Assembly: GCF_009740395.1 (NCBI RefSeq) | Contig: NZ_WOXT01000001.1 | Span: 1,174,464-1,238,463, forward strand | Reading direction: 5' to 3' | Length of the DNA: 64,000 bases | Source of the DNA: Noviluteimonas gilva | GTDB taxonomy: Bacteria; Pseudomonadota; Gammaproteobacteria; Xanthomonadales; Xanthomonadaceae | In this document: in pieces, positions 8,186 to 16,368 of the stretch | Layout of the letters: each line of letters starts with the position of its first letter | Numbering within the stretch: position 1 is the first letter of the stretch | The notes under the pieces: model-generated | The model's input: the letters and a program-made list of their open reading frames with translations, nothing else | Databases searched by the model: none | What the model was told of the DNA's origin: nothing | Position numbers and translations under genes: made by a program

Positions 8186-9592
8186 TCATTCCTCTTTCGT
8201 CCATTCCCCGCCGAGCGCGCGATACAGGTCGACGTGCGCGCGATAACCATCCCCGCGCGCAGAGGCCAACGACAATTGCGCGTTGAACAGGCTGCGCTCG
8301 GCATCGAGCACGTCAAGGTAATTGGCAGCGCCGTTGTCGTAACGCAACGTCGCCAGTTCGACCGCGCGTGCGAGCGCCTGCACGCGGCGGTCGAGCGCCG
8401 CGGCGAGTTCGCGCGTTTCGCGCAGCGACACCAGGGCATCGTCGACGTCGCGGAACGCATCCTGGATCGTCGCGCGATACACCTCGAGCGCCTGTTCGTG
8501 CTGCGCTTCGATTTGCTTGTTCGTGGATTCGATGGCGCCCCCGGAGAAGATCGGCCCGAGCAATTGCCCGGAGAACGACCAGATGCGTGCCGGTCCGGAG
8601 AACAGATCCTCGAGCTGCGTGCTCGCGGTGCCCGCCGAACCCGTGAGCGCGATGTTCGGGAAGTACAGCGTGCGCGCCACGCCGATGCGCGCGTTGGCGG
8701 CAACGAGTTGTTGTTCGGCCTGCAGGATGTCGGGGCGCCGTTCGAGCAGCGCGGAGGGCAGGCCGGGTGCGATCGCGGGTGCGTCGAGGGCTTCGAGCAC
8801 ACGGTCCCGCGCGATCGGCCCGGGATTGCGGCCGGCGAGCGTGGACAACGCGTTCTCCTGTTGCGCGACGGCCTGGCGCAAGTCCGGGATGGCGGCGAGC
8901 GCGGCTTCGTATTCCGCGGTGACCTGCATCATTTCGAAGTCGGAGACCGCGCCGCCTTCCAGGCGCATCTGGAACAACTCGACGCTCTTCTTCCGCCCGG
9001 CGGCGGTGGCCTCGGCGATCGCCAGGCTGCGGTCGAGCTCGAGCAGCGTGATGTAACCGGAGACGACGGTCGACACCAGCGTGAGCGCCACGCCGCGCCG
9101 CGCTTCCTCCGTCGCGAACAGGTCGGCGCGCGCCGCCTCGTTCTCGCGACGGATGCGACCCCACAGATCGAGTTCCCAACTCGCGGACACCCCGGTCGAA
9201 TAATTGCCGATGGCGCCGCCGCCGAGGTCCTGTCGCCCCGCCTGCGCGGCATAGCCGACCTGCGGCAGCCCCTGCGCGCGCGTGACGCCGGCGCGCGCGG
9301 CGAATTCGTCCACGCGCGCGGTGGCGATGCGCAGGTCGTGGTTGGCCGCGAGCGTTTCGCGCACGAGCGCGTCGAGGTCGGGGTCGCCGAAGCCGGTCCA
9401 CCATTCGGAGACATCGGCGAGCGAACGGGCGGCCCGTGCTTCCGGCGAATCGAAACGATAGGTCGCGGGCGCGTCGATGGTCGGGCGCGCGTAGTCGGGG
9501 CCCAGCGTGCACCCACTGGCCAGCACGGCGGCCAGGCCTGCAATCAACGCGGCAATTGGGGCCCGGACGTCGCGCAAATCTTGCCTCCGCAT
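8186..9592 (-). CDS. NodT-type outer membrane efflux lipoprotein (TolC family)
   Basis: From the ATG at 9592 the protein has 468 residues and begins with a lipoprotein signal ending LAAVLASGC followed by TLGPDYARP, the hallmark of RND/EmrAB-type outer membrane factors. Two long Ala/Glu/Arg-rich helical OEP repeats follow. A longer frame starting at 9649 exists, but its extra 19 residues would displace the lipobox from a typical signal length, so I prefer 9592. It is first in an operon with the adaptor and the DUF2955 protein. Its promoter should lie in the 193-bp gap facing trpG. Confidence 0.85.
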   Translation of the reverse strand: MRRQDLRDVRAPIAALIAGLAAVLASGCTLGPDYARPTIDAPATYRFDSPEARAARSLADVSEWWTGFGDPDLDALVRETLAANHDLRIATARVDEFAARAGVTRAQGLPQVGYAAQAGRQDLGGGAIGNYSTGVSASWELDLWGRIRRENEAARADLFATEEARRGVALTLVSTVVSGYITLLELDRSLAIAEATAAGRKKSVELFQMRLEGGAVSDFEMMQVTAEYEAALAAIPDLRQAVAQQENALSTLAGRNPGPIARDRVLEALDAPAIAPGLPSALLERRPDILQAEQQLVAANARIGVARTLYFPNIALTGSAGTASTQLEDLFSGPARIWSFSGQLLGPIFSGGAIESTNKQIEAQHEQALEVYRATIQDAFRDVDDALVSLRETRELAAALDRRVQALARAVELATLRYDNGAANYLDVLDAERSLFNAQLSLASARGDGYRAHVDLYRALGGEWTKEE

Positions 9593-9785
9593 CTGCCGCC
9601 ACGCTTGTACCACGGTGTATCCCCGGCAACTAATTGCACTTTGGGCCATGCGATCATGGCGACTCCCACGGGACGGCCGGAACTGCCTGCCGCCCCCGGG
9701 GGCGAATCGGTGGCCAGTCTAGGTCGGCCTTCGGGCCTCCGGCACCTGCGAAAATGCTTTTTCCATTCAGGACGTTAGAGTCGCG

Positions 9786-10379
9786 ATGCTGTTGATGATC
9801 GACAACTACGACAGCTTCACCTTCAACCTCGTGCAGTACCTGCAGACTTTGGGGGCCGAAGTGAAGGTCGTGCGCAACGACGCGCTCACCGTCGAAGAGA
9901 TCGAAAAGCTCGCGCCGGAGCGGATCATGATTTCGCCGGGACCGGGCACGCCGAACGATGCGGGCGTCTCGCTCGATGTCATCCGCGAACTCGGTCCGCG
10001 CATTCCCGTGTTCGGCGTGTGCCTCGGGCACCAGACGCTCGGCCAGGTGTACGGCGGCGACGTGGTGCGCGCGAAGACGATCATGCACGGCAAGACCTCG
10101 CGCATCCGCCATGAAGGGCGCGGCGTGTTCGCCGGGTTGCCCGATGCTTACGAAGCCACGCGCTACCACTCGCTCGTCGTGGCGAAGGACACCTTGCCCG
10201 ATTGCCTCGAAATCACCGCGTGGACGGAAAGCGCCGACGGCGGCTTCGACGAGATCATGGGCCTGCGCCATCGCGAACATCCGGTCGAAGGCGTGCAGTT
10301 CCATCCCGAGTCGATCCTCACCGAGCACGGCCACGCGCTGCTGCGCAATTTCCTGCTCCAAGACAAGCGGAAGCGTTGA
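9786..10379 (+). CDS. trpG: Anthranilate synthase component II (glutamine amidotransferase)
   Basis: The 197-residue protein is a class I glutamine amidotransferase. [11 protein letters not shown] opens the domain, SPGPGTP forms the oxyanion loop, GVCLGHQ contains the nucleophilic Cys79, and FHPESI near residue 170 carries the catalytic His and Glu. It supplies ammonia to TrpE for anthranilate formation; trpE is not adjacent, being replaced upstream by a divergent efflux operon. The stop codon is 2 nt before trpD. The 193-bp upstream gap has a self-complementary CGCCCCCGGGGGCG at 9691-9704 and a GGCC-TTCG-GGCC hairpin near 9726-9737, but no convincing leader peptide or attenuator. Confidence 0.95.
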   Translation: MLLMIDNYDSFTFNLVQYLQTLGAEVKVVRNDALTVEEIEKLAPERIMISPGPGTPNDAGVSLDVIRELGPRIPVFGVCLGHQTLGQVYGGDVVRAKTIMHGKTSRIRHEGRGVFAGLPDAYEATRYHSLVVAKDTLPDCLEITAWTESADGGFDEIMGLRHREHPVEGVQFHPESILTEHGHALLRNFLLQDKRKR

Positions 10380-10381
10380 GG

Positions 10382-11422
10382 ATGACCATCACGCCACAAC
10401 AAGCGTTGCAACGCACGATCGAGCATCGTGAAATCTTCCACGACGAAATGGTCGAGCTGATGCGCGCGATCATGCGCGGCGAGGTGTCGCCGACGATGAC
10501 CGCGGCCATCCTCACCGGCCTGCGCGTGAAGAAGGAAACCGTCGGCGAGATCGCCGGCGCGGCGACGGTGCTGCGCGAATTCGCGCGCCCGGTGCCGGTG
10601 CGCGATCGCGGCAACCTGGTCGACATCGTCGGCACGGGCGGCGACGGCGCGCAGACGTTCAACATCTCCACCGCGTCGATGTTCGTCGTCGCCGCGGCCG
10701 GCGCGCGCGTGGCCAAGCACGGCAATCGCAGCGTGTCGTCGAAATCGGGCAGCGCGGACGTGCTGGAAGCGCTGGGCGCCAACATCGAGTTGTCGCCCGG
10801 CGCGGTCGCCGAGTGCATCGACCGCACCGGGATCGGCTTCATGTTCGCGCCCGTGCACCATCCGGCGATGAAGGTCGTCGCACCGGTGCGCAAGGAAATG
10901 GGCGTGCGCACGATCTTCAACATCCTCGGTCCGCTCACCAATCCCGCGGGCGCGCCGAACATCCTGATGGGCGTCTTCCATCCCGACCTCGTCGGCATCC
11001 AGGTGCGCGTGCTGCAGGAACTCGGCGCGCAACGTGCTCTGGTGGTGTGGGGACGCGACGGCATGGATGAACTCTCGCTCGGTGCAGGCACGCTGGTCGG
11101 CGAATTGCGCGACGGCGTGGTGCGCGAGTACGACGTGCATCCGGAAGACTTCGGCATCGCGATGGCGGCCTCGCGTAACCTGCGCGTGAGCGATGCGGCC
11201 GAATCGAAGGTGATGCTGCTCGCGGCGCTGGAAGACACGCCGGGCTTGCCGCGCGAGATCGTCGCGCTCAACGCGGGCGCGGCGTTGTATGTCGCGGACA
11301 AGGCCGAATCGCTGGAAGCCGGCATCGCGCTGGCGCGCCGCGCGATCGCCTCGGGCGCGGCGCGCGCGAAGCTCGACGAATTCATCTCCGCCACGCGCGC
11401 GCTCGCCGGAGCCGCCGCATGA
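10382..11422 (+). CDS. trpD: Anthranilate phosphoribosyltransferase
   Basis: The 346-residue length is typical. The PRPP-binding glycine loop [13 protein letters not shown] lies near residues 83-95, with [21 protein letters not shown] following around residues 111-131 (the KHGNR motif and the Ser-rich loop), and GPLTNPA near residue 182. It attaches phosphoribose to anthranilate in tryptophan synthesis. The ATG at 10382 sits 2 nt after the trpG stop codon. The stop codon overlaps the next ORF by 4 nt, so translation is coupled through the operon. Confidence 0.96.
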   Translation: MTITPQQALQRTIEHREIFHDEMVELMRAIMRGEVSPTMTAAILTGLRVKKETVGEIAGAATVLREFARPVPVRDRGNLVDIVGTGGDGAQTFNISTASMFVVAAAGARVAKHGNRSVSSKSGSADVLEALGANIELSPGAVAECIDRTGIGFMFAPVHHPAMKVVAPVRKEMGVRTIFNILGPLTNPAGAPNILMGVFHPDLVGIQVRVLQELGAQRALVVWGRDGMDELSLGAGTLVGELRDGVVREYDVHPEDFGIAMAASRNLRVSDAAESKVMLLAALEDTPGLPREIVALNAGAALYVADKAESLEAGIALARRAIASGAARAKLDEFISATRALAGAAA

Positions 11423-11766
11423 GCATGCACGCGGGGTTCGCGAACCTGCCCGAACCGCCGTACTACGCGGTGATCTTTTCCTCGTTGCGCAACGGCGACG
11501 ACGAAGCCGGTTACGCCGCCGCCGCCGACCGCATGCTCGAACTGGCCGCGCAACAGCCGGGCTATCTCGGCGCCGAAAGCACGCGCGGCAGCGACGGCTT
11601 CGGCATCACCGTGTCCTACTGGGCGAGCGAAGCCGCGATCTCCGCATGGAAGCACCAGGCCGAACACGCCGCGACGCGCAACTACGGACGCAAACATTGG
11701 TATGAACATTTCGAGTTACGCGTTGCGAAAGTCGAGCGCGCCTACGGCAAGCCGACGAAGGGTTGA
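11419..11766 (+). CDS. Antibiotic biosynthesis monooxygenase (ABM)-domain protein inside the trp operon
   Basis: The 115-residue protein has the ABM ferredoxin-like pattern: a beta strand with YYAVIFSS, a helix around [18 protein letters not shown], a strand with ITVSYW and the helix-strand end [15 protein letters not shown]. The pattern W..H..H with a final [17 protein letters not shown] is typical of this small heme-free monooxygenase or stress-protein family. It overlaps trpD by 4 nt, and trpC begins 1 nt after its stop codon. The function is unknown; co-translation with the trp genes suggests a role near indole or anthranilate chemistry, or simple hitch-hiking. Confidence 0.8.
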   Translation: MSMHAGFANLPEPPYYAVIFSSLRNGDDEAGYAAAADRMLELAAQQPGYLGAESTRGSDGFGITVSYWASEAAISAWKHQAEHAATRNYGRKHWYEHFELRVAKVERAYGKPTKG

Positions 11767-11767
11767 A

Positions 11768-12556
11768 ATGAAGGACGTCCTGAACACCATCCTCGCGCGC
11801 AAGGCCGAAGAGATCGCCGACCGAAAGCTTGCGCGTCCGCTCGAAGCGGTGCGCGAGGCGGCGTTCGCGATGCCGGAGCCGCGCGGTTTCGCGCAGGCGA
11901 TCCGCGCAAAGCGCGCGCAGGATTTGCCGGCCGTGATCGCCGAGGTGAAGAAGGCGAGCCCGTCGAAGGGCCTGATCCGCGCCGACTTCGATCCGGCCGC
12001 CATCGCGCGCAGCTACGAAGCCGGCGGCGCGACGTGCCTGTCGGTGCTGACCGACGTCGACTACTTCCAGGGCAGCGATGCCTACCTGCAACAGGCGCGC
12101 GCCGCGTGCACGCTGCCGGTGTTGCGGAAGGATTTCACGATCGACGAATACCAGGTGTACGAGTCGCGCGCGCTCGGCGCCGACTGCATCCTGCTGATCG
12201 TCGCCGCGCTCGACGACCTGCGCCTGGCCGAACTGACCGTGCGCGCACTCGAACTCGGCATGGACGTGCTGGTCGAAGTGCACGACCTGGACGAACTCGA
12301 ACGCGCGCTGCAGGTGCCCGCGCCGTTGCTCGGCGTGAACAACCGCAACCTGCGCACGTTCGATGTCTCGCTCGACACCACGCTGTCGCTGCGCGAGGCC
12401 GTGCCGGCCGACCGCATCCTCGTCACCGAAAGCGGCATCGTCACGCGCGCCGACGTGCAGCGCATGCGCGATGCATCGGTCAACGCGTTCCTGATCGGCG
12501 AAACCTTCATGCGCGCGCCTGATCCGGGTGCGGCGCTGCGCGAGTTGTTCGCATGA
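11768..12556 (+). CDS. trpC: Indole-3-glycerol phosphate synthase
   Basis: The 262-residue TIM barrel carries the family residues: [13 protein letters not shown] near residue 58 (catalytic Glu and Lys), [12 protein letters not shown] near residue 118, [10 protein letters not shown] near residue 190 and ESGI near 220. It converts CdRP to indole-3-glycerol phosphate. There is no fused TrpF domain. The ATG at 11768 is 1 nt after the ABM gene. The stop codon overlaps the HAD-family gene by 4 nt. Confidence 0.95.
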   Translation: MKDVLNTILARKAEEIADRKLARPLEAVREAAFAMPEPRGFAQAIRAKRAQDLPAVIAEVKKASPSKGLIRADFDPAAIARSYEAGGATCLSVLTDVDYFQGSDAYLQQARAACTLPVLRKDFTIDEYQVYESRALGADCILLIVAALDDLRLAELTVRALELGMDVLVEVHDLDELERALQVPAPLLGVNNRNLRTFDVSLDTTLSLREAVPADRILVTESGIVTRADVQRMRDASVNAFLIGETFMRAPDPGAALRELFA

Positions 12557-13245
12557 CCGACGCACGCCTGGTCGTCTTCGACTTCGACCACACGCTGTAC
12601 GACGGCGATTCCGGCGGTCATCTGGTGATGTGGCTGCTCAAGCGCAGTTGGTTGCGCTGCATCGGTGCGTTGCTCGCCACGCCGATCCTGTTGCCGCTGG
12701 TCGCGTTCCTGCCGACGCGGCGCTACGGCATTTCCGGTTACCTGTGGATCGGCACGCTCGGCTTGCACGCGCGACGCGAGCTCGACACCCTGATCGATCA
12801 ATACGTCGCGCACGACGAACAACGCATTCGCGCGCGCCTGCTGCCCAAGGCGCTCGCCGTGCTCCAGCAGCATCGCGATGCGGGCGACCGCGTGCTCGTC
12901 GCCACCGGCGCGCCGCCGGAATTGGCGCGCGCGATCCTGGATTTCGTGGCGCACCAGGATCTGCCGGTGATCGGCAGCGTGTCGCGCCCGTTCCTCGGCG
13001 GGCTGGTCACGCGCGACCACTGCCACCATGAGAACAAGATGCGCATGGTGCGTGCGGCCGGCTATGGGCCGATCGATGTTGCGTATTCGGACAGCGCGGC
13101 GGATTTGCCGCTGTTGCTCGCGGCGCGTGCGCCCGTGGTTGTGAATCCGAAGGCGGGGCGTGTGGAGATGTTCCGGCGTGTGTTGCCGCCGGGGACGCCG
13201 ATCCTCAATTGGGGTTGCGTGGATCGGGGTGGGGATCCCGTCTGA
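12553..13245 (+). CDS. HAD-IB family phosphatase (SerB-like fold)
   Basis: The 230-residue protein starts with the HAD motif [15 protein letters not shown], with nucleophile Asp10 and acid/base Asp12. A Trp/Arg-rich hydrophobic cap follows (residues 22-60). Motif II is the ATGAP region near residue 117, and motif III/IV contains [11 protein letters not shown] near residues 177-187. This is the subfamily of phosphoserine phosphatase-like hydrolases. It overlaps trpC by 4 nt and is the last gene of the operon. The substrate is unknown; a link to serine or tryptophan metabolism is only inferred. Confidence 0.85.
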   Translation: MTDARLVVFDFDHTLYDGDSGGHLVMWLLKRSWLRCIGALLATPILLPLVAFLPTRRYGISGYLWIGTLGLHARRELDTLIDQYVAHDEQRIRARLLPKALAVLQQHRDAGDRVLVATGAPPELARAILDFVAHQDLPVIGSVSRPFLGGLVTRDHCHHENKMRMVRAAGYGPIDVAYSDSAADLPLLLAARAPVVVNPKAGRVEMFRRVLPPGTPILNWGCVDRGGDPV

Positions 13246-13249
13246 GTTT

Positions 13250-13299
13250 TATCCCCCTCGAGCGCGCTTTGCGCGCTCGATCCCCCTTGGAAGGGGGAT
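13250..13299. repeat. Double hairpin, probable bidirectional terminator or REP-like element
   Basis: Two adjacent perfect hairpins sit between convergent genes. The first is a 10-bp stem TCGAGCGCGC / GCGCGCTCGA with TTT loop (13258-13280). The second is ATCCCCCTT-GG-AAGGGGGAT (13280-13299). The segment ATCCCCCT also occurs just before the first hairpin (13251-13258), so the right arm can pair with either copy. The modular build resembles dispersed intergenic elements of xanthomonads, but only this copy is seen here. Confidence 0.6.
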
Positions 13300-13305
13300 G
13301 AGGCG

Positions 13306-13761
13306 CTAGTCGCCCAGCAGCTTCACGAAGTGGCGCGAGCCATCGCTGTAGCCGCACGCGTGATAGAAGGCGTGCGCGCCGGTGCGCGAAGGGTTGCTCG
13401 TGACTTCCAGGCGGATCGCGCCGTTGCGGCGCGCCAGCGTTTCCATCTCGCGCAACAACCGCCGGCCGATGCCCTGGCCGTAGCTGTCTTCGGCGACGAC
13501 GAGCGCGGTCAGGCGTGCGACGTCCGCACCGCGCGTGAGCGAGTAGTTGAGCTTCATCGCCGCCAGGCCCGCGGGGGCGCCATCGCGATCGGCGATCAGC
13601 AGGAACTGCCGCGCCTCTTCGCGGAATTGCGCGATGCGCGCCTTGGCCTCGACGACCGTGCACGGATAACCGAGGGCTTCGAGCAGGGCGGCGACGGCTT
13701 CGGCGTCGCCCGGCTCGAAGCCGCGCACCCGCAACACGATGGCGGATGCGTCGGCGGACAA
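13306..13761 (-). CDS. GNAT-family N-acetyltransferase
   Basis: The 151-residue protein has the GNAT order: an N-terminal strand VLRVRGFEPGD, a middle strand LTALVVAEDS, the acetyl-CoA loop YGQGIGRRLL (Q/RxxGxG/A motif) near residues 93-102, and a C-terminal EVTSN...AFYHACGYSD segment. The start codon is TTG at 13761, 1 nt after the clp stop codon; there is no in-frame ATG until well inside the fold. It is therefore probably translated by coupling to clp. The acyl acceptor is unknown. Confidence 0.85.
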   Translation of the reverse strand: MSADASAIVLRVRGFEPGDAEAVAALLEALGYPCTVVEAKARIAQFREEARQFLLIADRDGAPAGLAAMKLNYSLTRGADVARLTALVVAEDSYGQGIGRRLLREMETLARRNGAIRLEVTSNPSRTGAHAFYHACGYSDGSRHFVKLLGD

Positions 13762-13762
13762 C

Positions 13763-14446
13763 TCAGCGCGTCCCGTAGAGCACGACGGTCTTGCCGCGGG
13801 CGTGCAGCTTGCCCTCGGCTTCGAGCTTCTTCAGCACGCGACCGGCCATCTCGCGCGAACAACCGACCAGGCGAGCCAGCTCCTGGCGCGACACGCGCAA
13901 CTGCGTGCCCTGCGGATGGCTCATCGATTCGGGCTCACGCGCCAGGTCGTGGAGCGTGCGCACGATGCGGTCGGTGACGTCGAGGAAGGCCAGGCGGCCG
14001 GCCTTGCGGCTGGTGTCGAGCAGGCGGCGCGAAAGCTGCGCGCCGATCATGTAGAGGATCTTCGGCGCGTCGGCGATCAGCGGGCCGAGCAGCAGTTGGT
14101 ACAGGCGCTCGTAGCTGATCTCGGCCAGCTCGCACGGCGTGCGGGTGCGCAGTGCGACCTCGCGCCGCTCGGTTTCGATGAACAGGCCCATCTCGCCGAC
14201 GAACTCGCCGGTGCCGAGATAGCCGAGCACCAGCTCACGGCCGTCGTCTTCCTCGGTGATGATGCTCACCGAGCCGTTGACCACGTAGTAGAGCGTGCCG
14301 GCCGGATCGCCGGGGCGGAAGACGTCGGTGCGGGTGGGATAGCGGCGGCGGTGGCATTGCGCGAGGAAGCGCTCAAGCGTGGGACCGTCGGGCGCGAGTG
14401 GGCTGGAGGCGCGTCGGAGCGGCGTGGCGTGGAAAGTTGGGCTCAT
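13763..14446 (-). CDS. clp: CRP-like regulator Clp (xanthomonad global regulator)
   Basis: The 227-residue protein has a cyclic-nucleotide-binding beta-roll (about residues 20-135) with YYVVNGSVSI and GEFVGEMGLF, a dimerisation helix with LLDTSRKAGRLAFLDV, and a C-terminal winged HTH containing SRQELARLVGCSREMAGRVL. This is the length and motif set of xanthomonad Clp, which in Xanthomonas responds to cyclic di-GMP and controls extracellular enzymes, polysaccharide and pili. The start ATG at 14446 is followed by SPTFHATPL. It lies divergent from speD with a 177-bp gap and is followed by a GNAT gene 1 nt downstream. Confidence 0.9.
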   Translation of the reverse strand: MSPTFHATPLRRASSPLAPDGPTLERFLAQCHRRRYPTRTDVFRPGDPAGTLYYVVNGSVSIITEEDDGRELVLGYLGTGEFVGEMGLFIETERREVALRTRTPCELAEISYERLYQLLLGPLIADAPKILYMIGAQLSRRLLDTSRKAGRLAFLDVTDRIVRTLHDLAREPESMSHPQGTQLRVSRQELARLVGCSREMAGRVLKKLEAEGKLHARGKTVVLYGTR

Positions 14447-14623
14447 GGGCGCTGTTGACTCAGGGGGATGTTGGAAACACGGGGGATCGCGGGAGCTTAG
14501 GCCCAATTCCGGGGCAGCGGTAGATACGTGCACGCCATGCGATGCCGCTTCCGGGCCGCATGCCGCATAATCGCGCCCCTCGACGGCTCCCCCTTGCCGT
14601 AGCACCACCCAAGGACTCGACCG

Positions 14624-15415
14624 ATGGTCAAGCCGCTGCCGCGCCTCAAGCTCCAGGGTTTCAACAACCTGACCAAGGCGCTGTCGTTCAACATCTACGA
14701 CGTCTGCTATGCGGTGTCGGAAGAGCAGCGCCAGCGCTACATCGAATACATCGACGAGGAATACAACGCCGACCGCCTCACCCAGATCCTGACGGACGTG
14801 GCGGAGATCATCGGCGCCAACATCCTCAACGTGGCCCGCCAGGACTACGACCCGCAGGGCGCGTCGGTGACCATCCTGATCAGCGAGCAGCCGGTCGTGG
14901 AGAAGGCGCTGGCCAAGGGCGTGATCTCCGAGGCGGTGGTCGCGCACATGGACAAGTCGCACATCACGGTGCACACCTATCCGGAGACCCACCCGGACAA
15001 CGGCATCGCGACCTTCCGCGCCGACATCGACGTGGCGACCTGCGGCGTGATCTCCCCGCTGAAGGCCCTGAACTACCTGATCGAGAGCCTGGAATCGGAC
15101 ATCGTGGTGATGGATTACCGCGTGCGCGGCTTCACCCGCGACATCAAGGGCCGCAAGCACTACATCGACCACAAGATCAACTCGATCCAGGATTACCTGG
15201 CCAAGAACGTGAAGTCGCGCTACGAGATGCTCGACGTCAACGTCTACCAGGAAAACATCTTCCACACGAAGATGCACCTGAAGGAATTCGACCTCGACAA
15301 CTATCTGTTCGAGGAAAAGGCGAAGAACCTGTCGTTCAAGGAGCGCATGAAGATCGAGGCGCGCCTGAAACGCGAGATCGAAGAGCTCTACCACGGTCGA
15401 AACCTGACCGAATAA
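14624..15415 (+). CDS. speD: S-adenosylmethionine decarboxylase proenzyme
   Basis: The 263-residue protein matches the E. coli-type AdoMetDC. The self-cleavage motif [12 protein letters not shown] places the pyruvoyl-forming serine at residue 112, exactly as in E. coli. The enzyme makes decarboxylated AdoMet for spermidine. The ATG at 14624 has AAGGA 8 nt upstream. A possible -10 box CATAAT lies at 14566-14571. A hairpin and a strong terminator follow. Confidence 0.95.
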   Translation: MVKPLPRLKLQGFNNLTKALSFNIYDVCYAVSEEQRQRYIEYIDEEYNADRLTQILTDVAEIIGANILNVARQDYDPQGASVTILISEQPVVEKALAKGVISEAVVAHMDKSHITVHTYPETHPDNGIATFRADIDVATCGVISPLKALNYLIESLESDIVVMDYRVRGFTRDIKGRKHYIDHKINSIQDYLAKNVKSRYEMLDVNVYQENIFHTKMHLKEFDLDNYLFEEKAKNLSFKERMKIEARLKREIEELYHGRNLTE

Positions 15416-15416
15416 C

Positions 15417-15468
15417 CTCCCCTCCAGGGGAGGTCAAAAAGAAACCCGCCGACGGCGGGTTTCTTTTT
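15417..15468. terminator. Terminator pair after speD, usable from both strands
   Basis: A first hairpin CCTCCCC-TCCA-GGGGAGG (15417-15434) is followed by a strong stem AGAAACCCGCC / GGCGGGTTTCT with a GAC loop (15440-15464). A-runs precede it and a T-run follows it, so it can end both speD and the convergent coq7 transcript. Confidence 0.9.
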
Positions 15469-15491
15469 GGGTGGGGTAAAGGAACGACGAA

Positions 15492-16130
15492 TCAGATCCG
15501 GTAAGCAATCGCCTTCATCAGGTTAGAAGCCGCCGCCATCAACGTCGGCACCGGCTGCGGCAACACCCGCGCCCCCTGCGCTTCCGCGTGGTCCGCATGC
15601 CGCGCTTCATCGGCCTTCATCGTTTCCAGGATCGCGCGGCTGCGCAGGTCGGCGGCGGGCAGGCGCTCGAGGTGTTCGTGCAGGTGGGCTTCCACCTGGC
15701 GCTCGGTTTCGACCACGAACCCGAGGTTCCACCCATCGCCCCGCAGGCCGGCGAGCACGCCGATCGCGTAACTGCCGGCGTACCAGACCGGGTTGAGCAG
15801 GCTGGGGCGGGCGTCGAGCTCGGCGAGCCGGTCGGCGCACCAGGCCAGGTGGTCGGTCTCTTCGGCCGCGGCGGCGAGCAGGGCCTGGCGCGTCTGAGGG
15901 TCGCGTGCGACGGAGGCCTGGCCGACATAGAGCGCCTGCGCGCAGACCTCGCCGACATGGTTGATGCGCATCAGGCCGGCGGCGTGCCGGCGCTCGTCGT
16001 CTTCCAGCACGACGTCCGCGGTTTCGCCCGCGGGGTTGTCGCGGGTCGGGTCGGGGCGGCCGAAGACGGTCGACAGCGCGTTCTGGGCGTCGATCAGGAA
16101 GCGGTCCAGCGGAGTGATTTCACGCGGCAT
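15492..16130 (-). CDS. coq7: 3-demethoxyubiquinol 3-hydroxylase (Coq7-type diiron enzyme)
   Basis: The 212-residue protein has the di-iron carboxylate pattern of Coq7: ..[15 protein letters not shown] near residue 55, [10 protein letters not shown] near residue 90, and a second repeat with [12 protein letters not shown] near the C-terminus (ExxH pairs). It hydroxylates the ubiquinone precursor in the last ring modification steps. The ATG at 16130 fits the usual [14 protein letters not shown] start. It is divergent from the autotransporter gene with a 238-bp gap. Confidence 0.93.
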   Translation of the reverse strand: MPREITPLDRFLIDAQNALSTVFGRPDPTRDNPAGETADVVLEDDERRHAAGLMRINHVGEVCAQALYVGQASVARDPQTRQALLAAAAEETDHLAWCADRLAELDARPSLLNPVWYAGSYAIGVLAGLRGDGWNLGFVVETERQVEAHLHEHLERLPAADLRSRAILETMKADEARHADHAEAQGARVLPQPVPTLMAAASNLMKAIAYRI

Positions 16131-16368
16131 GGGCGCCAGTGTAACGATCCTGTTCCCGCAATCCGGGCGATCCGCGCCCGCGAGGGGAGTTCAGGTCACT
16201 GAATGTCTTCTTTCGGTAACCGTGATCGGCGTCCTATTCCATTCGTGAGGTTTTTCACCTTAGACTCGGCTGAACTGAGTTGAAACCGAGACTCGGGTCA
16301 CAGGGGTTGGGGTCTACGCATCGCAGGGAGCGGCGCGGGGCTTCGTAAAAAATTATCAGGGGAACAAC

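Noticed and set aside
9593-9785. A trp attenuator upstream of trpG
   Set aside because: There are palindromes, but no leader peptide with Trp codons and no T-run after a hairpin.
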